Below, piece after piece: positions 5,542-9,725 of a stretch of 9,725 nt of DNA; position 1 is the first letter of the stretch; each line of letters starts with the position of its first letter. Origin of the DNA: Chloroflexota bacterium (GTDB lineage Bacteria > Chloroflexota > Anaerolineae > Anaerolineales > Anaerolineaceae). The stretch covers positions 1 through 9,725 of the forward strand of contig JAEXTI010000560.1 of the NCBI GenBank assembly GCA_023406965.1, given 5' to 3'. The translations under genes were made by a program, and so were the position numbers. The notes under the pieces are model-generated. The model ran no database searches, was not told the origin of the DNA, and saw only the letters and a program-made list of their open reading frames with translations.

Positions 5542-6252
5542 TTATTGCTTGAACTGCCGTACCACCATGACCACCTTGCCCTGGATGCGCACGCGCTTGG
5601 GGTCGTCAATGAAAATAGGCCCCATCGTCGGGTTGGCGGGCTGCAGCCGGACCCGGCTGCCTTCCTTGTAGAAATACTTCAAGGTTGTCTCGTCGGTATC
5701 CTCCAGCCAGACAGCCACCATCTCGCCATTGTTAGCCGTGCTGGCGCGCTTCATAATGACGATATCACCGTCATTGACCATCGCATCGATCATCGAGACA
5801 CCATCCACTTCCAGGGCAAAGAGTTCGTTGGTCTTGTCACGCGGAAGCAAGCTGCGGCTAATCTCGACCGCGGATTCTGGGTCAAAGAAGGAACCACCTT
5901 CCATGGGCGGCATTGGTACCGGTAGGCTGGCGCCAATGCGACCAACCAGCGGAATTTTCATCATCTCTTCCATCGTTTCGCGCACATTCCGCACCGCGCG
6001 CGCCACCCCCGACTCAGACTCGACGGGCGACTTGAGGATGCGAATGCTGCGAGAAACACGATCTGTTCGATCGATGAATCCCTTTTCTTCTAATTGGTTT
6101 AAATAGTAATCCACCAGCGAGGTTGATTCAACGCTGATGTGCTTGCCGATTTCACGAATGGAAGGCGAATAACCGTGCCTATCCTGATATTCTCCAAGGA
6201 ATTTTAGGATTTTTTTTGGCCGCTCGCCCAAACCTTCTGATCGTCTAGCCAT
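5542..6252 (-). CDS. lexA: LexA repressor (SOS regulator, S24 peptidase)
   Basis: LexA represses DNA-damage genes and is inactivated by RecA-stimulated self-cleavage. ATG 6252 is 6 nt after GGAGG (6263-6259) and gives 236 residues; ATG 6255 is only 3 nt from it and less likely. The N-terminal winged helix spans 8-72 (HGYSPSIREIGKHI, then TSLVDYYLNQLEEKGFI). A long linker (75-98) precedes the cleavage region PLVGRIGASLP (101-111). The C-terminal S24 domain has the nucleophile Ser153 in GVSM and the general base Lys192 in TTLKYFYKEG. The scissile pair aligns as Ala108-Ser109 rather than Ala-Gly. A consensus promoter with a possible self-operator lies upstream at 6365-6393. The function is confident; the SOS target sequence is not proven. 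Confidence 0.93.
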   Translation of the reverse strand: MARRSEGLGERPKKILKFLGEYQDRHGYSPSIREIGKHISVESTSLVDYYLNQLEEKGFIDRTDRVSRSIRILKSPVESESGVARAVRNVRETMEEMMKIPLVGRIGASLPVPMPPMEGGSFFDPESAVEISRSLLPRDKTNELFALEVDGVSMIDAMVNDGDIVIMKRASTANNGEMVAVWLEDTDETTLKYFYKEGSRVRLQPANPTMGPIFIDDPKRVRIQGKVVMVVRQFKQ

Positions 6253-6364
6253 CATTAACCTCCATGGATTCTTAATCCCATTATTGCATCTACTCGCCAC
6301 ATTTGGGGCTTTTCCCTTTAGTTCAAGTAGTTACCTTTTATCATCGATCATTTGTGCTACGATA

Positions 6365-6393
6365 ATAATACCTGAACATTCGTCCTATGTCAA
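6365..6393 (-). promoter_or_regulatory. lexA promoter with possible LexA operator
   Basis: On the - strand, TTGACA (6393-6388), a 17-nt spacer and TATTAT (6370-6365) form a near-consensus sigma-70 promoter. Within the spacer, GGAC-GAAT-GTTC (6385-6374) resembles the Gram-positive SOS box GAAC-N4-GTTC with one mismatch. Its placement would let LexA block polymerase, giving autoregulation. The predicted leader is about 105 nt. The promoter is well supported; the operator is inferred. Confidence 0.75.
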
Positions 6394-6462
6394 GACCGAA
6401 ATTTTCCATTTTTGGGGGAATTTCAACAGGTTTTCCGTCAATCTGCTCCTGCGCTGAAAAGC

Positions 6463-6473
6463 TGTTATACAAT
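6463..6473 (+). promoter_or_regulatory. Extended -10 promoter of the PyrK-like operon
   Basis: TGTTATACAAT (6463-6473) contains an extended -10 (TGT-TATACA) and an overlapping TACAAT. No -35 is evident at 17 nt. The predicted start, 6478-6480, coincides with the ATG at 6480, so the transcript would be leaderless or nearly so; no Shine-Dalgarno is present upstream. The rest of 6394-6462 shows nothing else clear. Confidence 0.55.
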
Positions 6474-6479
6474 ACCCTT

Positions 6480-7169
6480 ATGGCACACGCTTCAGGCTCG
6501 CTCAGCGAATTGCGTCTCACTCCCACCGGGCTGGCTGGGCGGATCGATTGCCCCGCCAACCTCCATCCTGCCCCCGGGCAGTACTTGCTGGCCTCCTCAA
6601 ACGATCCGACCGAGACTCTGCCCGTGCCCCTTTTCCCGGCGGGCCTTCCCCAGGGCAACGAACTGCCCATCGCCCCGCCTCTGCCAGCCCATTGGGTTGC
6701 CGGTGAGCCTCTGCTATTGCGCGGGCCGCTGGGCCACGGTTTCTCCCCGCCCTCCACAACGCGCCGATTCGCCCTGGCAGCCTTCCAGGCGCCCCCCGAC
6801 CTCCTATTCCCCCTCTGTGAGCAAGCCGTGCGCCAGAACGCCTCTGTGGCCCTTTATACGGCTTCTCCGCCCTCCGATTTGCCCGCCGAGGTAGAAATAT
6901 CGCCTCTCGATCTGCTGCCCGAAGCCCTGACCTGGGCCGATTATCTCGCCGCGGTTTTCCCGCGAGAATCCCTGGCCGGCTTTCGCCGCCTGGCAGGGCT
7001 GGGCCTGTTTGACCGCCTGACCATCCCGGCCCAGGCTCTCCTCCTCAGCCCCATGCCCTGCGGTGGGATCGCCGAATGCGGTGTGTGCGCCGTTCGCACC
7101 ACCCGCGGTTGGCAGCATGCCTGCAGCGACGGCCCGGTCTTTGATCTCAACACCCTGGAGGTAGAATGA
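6480..7169 (+). CDS. Diverged PyrK-like Fe-S electron-transfer protein
   Basis: ATG 6480 gives 229 residues. The C-terminus carries a PyrK-type cluster motif, PMPCGGIAECGVCAV then WQHACSDGPVF, with Cys194, Cys200, Cys203 and Cys215. In PyrK (the electron-transfer subunit of class 1B dihydroorotate dehydrogenase) this binds a [2Fe-2S] cluster. The first spacing here is C-x5-C, where PyrK has C-x4-C. PGQYLLA (32-38) and RGPLGHGF (81-88) match the ferredoxin-reductase-like domain. The RRPxSI-type FAD motif and the glycine-rich GGGIGxxPL nucleotide motif are not recognisable (FALAAFQAPPDLL occupies the latter place). It overlaps the PyrD-like gene by 4 bp (ATGA), so the two are coupled. Family membership is fairly sure; enzymatic role is unknown. 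Confidence 0.85.
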   Translation: MAHASGSLSELRLTPTGLAGRIDCPANLHPAPGQYLLASSNDPTETLPVPLFPAGLPQGNELPIAPPLPAHWVAGEPLLLRGPLGHGFSPPSTTRRFALAAFQAPPDLLFPLCEQAVRQNASVALYTASPPSDLPAEVEISPLDLLPEALTWADYLAAVFPRESLAGFRRLAGLGLFDRLTIPAQALLLSPMPCGGIAECGVCAVRTTRGWQHACSDGPVFDLNTLEVE

Positions 7170-7909
7170 TCCGCCAGGACCTCTACTTCACCTCCCCTTA
7201 CTTGAACGCCGCTGGAACGCTTGGTTTTCGCCCGCCCGCCCGCTGGCCGCTGCCCGAGGTCCAGGGCGCCTTTATCACCAATCCCATCAGCCAGGGCCCG
7301 CGCACCCCTGCCGCCGAACGGGCTGCTCTGCCCTTCCCCGGTGGATTCCTGCTGCATTCAGGCCTGCCCAACCCCGGCCTCAGCCGGGTGCTGCGCCACC
7401 ATGCCCAGCGCTGGGCTCAGTCTGCCCTGCCGGTGTGGGTCCATCTTCTGGCCGAAGACCCCGCCGCCACAGCCCAAATGGTGCGCCGGCTCGAAGGTCT
7501 GGAAGGCGTCATGGCGGTAGAGATCGGCTTGCCCACTCATGCCTCGCCCGAAGAATGCCTGGAAATTGTCCAGGCTGCGGCGGGGGAACTGCCCCTCAGC
7601 GTGTGCGTGCCGGTCACACAGGCGCGCGAGGCCTGGGTTGCTCGCCTGCCCGAGGCCGGAGCAGCAGGAATTACGCTGGCTCCTCCCCGCGGCACGTTGA
7701 TCCGCGAACAAAAACCCGTCAGTGGGCGTTTGTACGGCTCGGCCTTGCTTCCCCAGGCAGTCGCTGCTGTGCAAGCGCTGCGCAAATCCGGCCTGACCCT
7801 CCTGGCAGCCTGCGGCATCCTCAGCCGCGCCGATGCCGATATGTTACTCGCCGCCGGAGCTTCCGCGGTGCAATTGGATGTGGTCCTGTGGCGCGGCTGG
7901 GCGGATTAA
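7166..7909 (+). CDS. Diverged PyrD-like FMN-barrel protein lacking DHODH catalytic residues
   Basis: ATG 7166 overlaps the upstream stop (ATGA) and follows GGAGG (7157-7161) by 4 nt; 247 residues, shorter than class 1B PyrD (about 300-310). The barrel pattern is recognisable: [12 protein letters not shown] (10-21), [23 protein letters not shown] (59-72), [31 protein letters not shown], and [13 protein letters not shown]...AGASAVQL. Residues expected for dihydroorotate oxidation appear lost. The catalytic-loop SCPN is replaced by GLPTH, the Lys of VKxTT is Asn39, the Lys of KLSPNV is absent (VCVPVTQ), and the INT Asn is absent. NPG and the FMN-phosphate glycines remain. It probably partners the PyrK-like protein. 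A true orotate pathway role seems unlikely; alternatives are an orphan flavoprotein or a structural subunit. Confidence 0.85.
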   Translation: MIRQDLYFTSPYLNAAGTLGFRPPARWPLPEVQGAFITNPISQGPRTPAAERAALPFPGGFLLHSGLPNPGLSRVLRHHAQRWAQSALPVWVHLLAEDPAATAQMVRRLEGLEGVMAVEIGLPTHASPEECLEIVQAAAGELPLSVCVPVTQAREAWVARLPEAGAAGITLAPPRGTLIREQKPVSGRLYGSALLPQAVAAVQALRKSGLTLLAACGILSRADADMLLAAGASAVQLDVVLWRGWAD

Positions 7910-8343
7910 AGCTCTAGCTGGATCGTCACCGGCCCGTCGTTTTCAATCTCCACCAGCATGTGCGCCCCAAATTCCCCGGTTTGCACGGGCACGCCGTGGC
8001 CCGCCAGCAATTCGGCGAACCGGTCGCACAGTGGCCGCGCAATCTCCGGCGGGGCCGCGTCGGTGAATGCCGGGCGGCGGCCCTTCCGTGTATCTGCATA
8101 CAGCGTAAACTGCGAAACTACGATCGCCGCCCCGCCCACATCTCGTACCGATAAGTTCATCTTGCCCGCCTCGTCCTCAAAAATGCGTAAGTAAGCCACC
8201 TTTTCGGCCAGCGCGCGGGCTTTTTCGGCATCATCTCCGGGGCCCACCCCCACCAGCAGCACCAATCCCTGCCCAATCTCGGCAATACGCTTGCCCTCAA
8301 CCGTCACGCTCCCCCGCCGCACCCTTTGCAGGACGATTTTCAT
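7906..8343 (-). CDS. dtd: D-aminoacyl-tRNA deacylase (DTD)
   Basis: DTD hydrolyses D-amino acids, and in many bacteria glycine, wrongly attached to tRNAs; it acts as a cytosolic homodimer. ATG 8343 follows GGAGGAG (8355-8349) by 5 nt, and the 145 residues are full family length. Both active-site signatures are present: SQFTLYAD (77-84), and NDGPVT (135-140) containing the Gly-cisPro pair that enforces chirality. The start [15 protein letters not shown] and [13 protein letters not shown] (117-129) are also typical. Its stop codon overlaps that of the convergent PyrD-like gene. A perfect TATAAT (8372-8367) lies about 17 nt upstream of the Shine-Dalgarno. No function-altering change is visible. 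Confidence 0.96.
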   Translation of the reverse strand: MKIVLQRVRRGSVTVEGKRIAEIGQGLVLLVGVGPGDDAEKARALAEKVAYLRIFEDEAGKMNLSVRDVGGAAIVVSQFTLYADTRKGRRPAFTDAAPPEIARPLCDRFAELLAGHGVPVQTGEFGAHMLVEIENDGPVTIQLEL

Positions 8344-8344
8344 A

Positions 8345-8374
8345 TTGACTCCTCCGCCGTTTTTTGATTATAAT
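8345..8374 (+). promoter_or_regulatory. Rightward sigma-70 promoter upstream of secreted-protein gene
   Basis: TTGACT (8345-8350), an 18-nt spacer and TATAAT (8369-8374) form a good promoter with a predicted start near 8381. The -35 overlaps the dtd start and Shine-Dalgarno region, so dtd and rightward initiation probably interfere. The first convincing + strand start codon downstream is ATG 8676, implying a leader of roughly 295 nt. Confidence 0.6.
8367..8372 (-). promoter_or_regulatory. dtd promoter (-10 TATAAT)
   Basis: On the - strand TATAAT (8372-8367) would start transcription near 8360, giving a leader of about 17 nt that contains GGAGGAG. The -35 is poor (TGATGT at 17 nt). It overlaps the + strand -10 because ATTATAAT (8367-8374) reads as TATAAT on both strands. 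Confidence 0.55.
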
Positions 8375-8675
8375 AACGTCTATCAAAACACATCACATTG
8401 TCTGCGCCCGATCTGTTTTCCGGGTACCGCAAGAGCAGTTGCCGAAAATCTCATTTTGAGGACTGCCCATCACAGACATCATCCCCTAGTTTACCCCATC
8501 CGCCGGGATTTGGCTTTCAGGATCCTTTCCGCCTCTGCGCGTTTTTATCACGCGTGAAAGCCCTTTTTCCCCGCCGGAACTTACCCCAACCGAATCACTT
8601 ATCTGCCTGAGCAAACATACGGTAGGGTCTTCTGACCCGTTGCTTCAAATTGCGCTTGCAGCAAGGAATTAACTG

Positions 8676-9725
8676 ATGAAACGTTCCAAAATATTGTTAT
8701 TGTTAACCAACTCTATCTTCAGCCTGCTTCTGGCCTTGAGCCTGACGGCCCCCGCTCTGGCTCAAGAGCCTTCTCCACAAACCTCCCAAACCCTGCCTAT
8801 TCCCCTGGCGGCCCCACAATCCGACCCCGTCGAGCTGGACCTCATCCAGCCACAAGCCTTAACCCTGCCCCCGCTCAAAGCCGTGCTACTGGTGGGCGCA
8901 ATCGATGGCGACTCCGGCCCAGCCACCACGGCTGAAGTAGCAAACATGCGCCTGGCAGCCACCGTGCTGCGCAACAATAATGTGCAGGTCTACGAATTCT
9001 ACCCTCCCAGCGGAAACTGGGATCAGATCAAAACTGCCGCCAACGGCGCGCACTTCTTCCTCTATCGCGGTCACGGAATTTTCTACGGCGACATCCAGCA
9101 TCCCGACCAAGTCGGAGGCATCTCCATCGGCGGCACCATTTATAGCAGTGATGTCATCCGCAGTGACATCAAGCTGGCCCCAAACGCAATCATCATGCTG
9201 TACGGGTGCTATGTATCCGGCTCCTCCGGGGACGATCGTTTCTCCATCGCCAGCAGCGAAGCGCAGTGGCGCGTCAATGAATACTCCGATCCTTTCTTTG
9301 ATCTTGGCGCTGCGGGCTACTACGCCAACTGGTTCGGCGACGCTTTCGCCAAATTCCTTGAATACCTCTTCCAGGTCAAGACCCTCGGCGACGCCTACAA
9401 GAGCTACGCCGATTACAATGCCGCCAACACCGAGCTTCACTCCCTGGCGTACCATCCCGGCAATGTGTTATGGATGGAAAGGGAAAGCTGGAGCAATTAC
9501 CCCGTACCCGCCCCGCAGTACGCCAACACCTTTGCCGGGCAACCGGACAAGACCCTCATGGACCTGTTCCTCCCGGATTTGAAGGTCTCATCCAACAGCA
9601 TCGCCCTCATGGTCACTCCCGGCTACTCCACAACCTCGCGCTCGGTACAGGTAACCTCCGATCCAGTCAAGACCTTCAATTGGGCAGCCACCATGCCCAC
9701 CACCAACTGGGCCACCTTGACTCAA
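8676..9725 (+). CDS. Secreted caspase/gingipain-like (clan CD) protein, 3'-truncated by window edge
   Basis: ATG 8676 lies 8 nt after AAGGA (8663-8667). The frame stays open for 350 codons to the window end, so the C-terminus is missing. Residues 1-29 form a signal peptide: KRSK, a long hydrophobic core, then APALA before QEPS, a likely signal peptidase I site. A Pro/Gln/Leu-rich linker (30-66) precedes an alpha/beta domain starting LKAVLLVGAIDGD. Two hydrophobic strands end in AHFFLYRGHG (His133) and IIMLYGCYVSG (Cys178), 45 residues apart, the arrangement of the His-Cys dyad in clan CD peptidases (caspase, gingipain C25). From about 300, LKVSSNSIALMVTPG... and FNWAATMPTTNWATL look like a BACON or Ig-like beta domain. 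Coding and secretion are well supported; protease activity is inferred. Confidence 0.85.
   Translation, partial: MKRSKILLLLTNSIFSLLLALSLTAPALAQEPSPQTSQTLPIPLAAPQSDPVELDLIQPQALTLPPLKAVLLVGAIDGDSGPATTAEVANMRLAATVLRNNNVQVYEFYPPSGNWDQIKTAANGAHFFLYRGHGIFYGDIQHPDQVGGISIGGTIYSSDVIRSDIKLAPNAIIMLYGCYVSGSSGDDRFSIASSEAQWRVNEYSDPFFDLGAAGYYANWFGDAFAKFLEYLFQVKTLGDAYKSYADYNAANTELHSLAYHPGNVLWMERESWSNYPVPAPQYANTFAGQPDKTLMDLFLPDLKVSSNSIALMVTPGYSTTSRSVQVTSDPVKTFNWAATMPTTNWATLTQ

Larger units (their letters stand above)
8344..8675. other. 332-bp dtd-to-secreted-protein intergenic region with possible structured leader
   Basis: No convincing gene is seen. Past the shared promoter core, TGTCTG (8399-8404) pairs with CAGACA (8473-8478) and could enclose two arms: CCCG/CGGG (8407-8424), and GCAGT/ACTGC (8435-8466) with inner CTCA/TGAG, giving a three-way junction. 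A further hairpin GGGTC-TTCT-GACCC lies at 8625-8638, within GCAA/TTGC flanks. AAGGA (8663-8667) is the Shine-Dalgarno for ATG 8676. No riboswitch class was recognised. The stretch 8480-8600 is pyrimidine-rich and otherwise featureless. Confidence 0.4.

Noticed and set aside
6253..6300. Longer lexA start at 6300 adding 16 residues.
   Set aside because: GGAGG at 6263-6259 lies inside that extension and points to ATG 6252.
6387..6479. Upstream ATG extending the PyrK-like protein by 31 residues.
   Set aside because: It has no Shine-Dalgarno, overlaps the lexA -35, and the added residues do not resemble PyrK; ATG 6480 gives the family-like start.
8291..8610. Two short + strand open frames in the dtd upstream region.
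   Set aside because: Low-complexity, His/Pro/Ser-rich sequences without ribosome sites or family resemblance; one overlaps dtd antisense.
8605..8655. c-di-GMP riboswitch-like bases (GCAAAC, CGGTAGGG) before the secreted-protein gene.
   Set aside because: The conserved GGTAGGTAGCGGGG core and receptor helices are absent.
1..9725. CRISPR arrays, insertion sequences or att sites.
   Set aside because: No regularly spaced repeats, transposase-like frames or flanking duplications were seen.

Overview
The window is a GC-rich, densely coded bacterial chromosome segment. Its left half is the conserved translation and transcription cluster tuf–rpmG–tRNA-Trp–secE–nusG–rplK–rplA–rplJ–rplL, all on the + strand. 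Gene order, a bacterial L10-leader attenuator, and secreted and flavoprotein-like neighbours are compatible with Chloroflexota (Anaerolineae-like). That assignment is inference from protein flavour; no diagnostic marker was tested.

Region 1 (1-4367) holds the end of EF-Tu, L33, tRNA-Trp, SecE, NusG, L11, L1, L10 and L7/L12. The gaps carry RNA-level control. A GNRA-capped hairpin sits between a strong Shine-Dalgarno and the rpmG start. Two 23S-like motifs resembling the ribosomal protein L1 binding site precede rplK and rplA. A complete L10 leader with mutually exclusive antiterminator and terminator precedes rplJ, whose TTG start follows a near-perfect Shine-Dalgarno. The block ends in a 19-bp perfect inverted-repeat terminator. 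The often adjacent rpoBC does not follow.

Region 2 (4373-6393, - strand) holds lexA and, downstream of it, an unassigned 362-aa protein. lexA has a clear TTGACA/17/TATTAT promoter, with an SOS-box-like GGAC-N4-GTTC in the spacer. The predicted LexA keeps its Ser/Lys dyad but has Ala-Ser where Ala-Gly is usual at the self-cleavage site. A terminator lies between lexA and the downstream gene and leaves almost no room for a separate promoter.

Region 3 (6463-7909, + strand) is a two-gene operon of diverged relatives of PyrK and PyrD (dihydroorotate dehydrogenase class 1B). The PyrK-like protein keeps an Fe-S cysteine cluster but appears to lack recognisable FAD and nucleotide motifs. The PyrD-like barrel lacks the catalytic Cys and conserved Lys/Asn residues. 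This pair is the best candidate for an undescribed function. Its first gene appears to be read from an (almost) leaderless transcript.

Region 4 (7906-9725): dtd (D-aminoacyl-tRNA deacylase, - strand) converges on the PyrD-like gene with overlapping stop codons. A palindromic -10 (ATTATAAT) lies between dtd and the right-hand gene and can serve both strands. A roughly 300-nt leader with possible RNA structure then precedes a secreted protein with caspase/gingipain-like His and Cys motifs, which runs off the window end.
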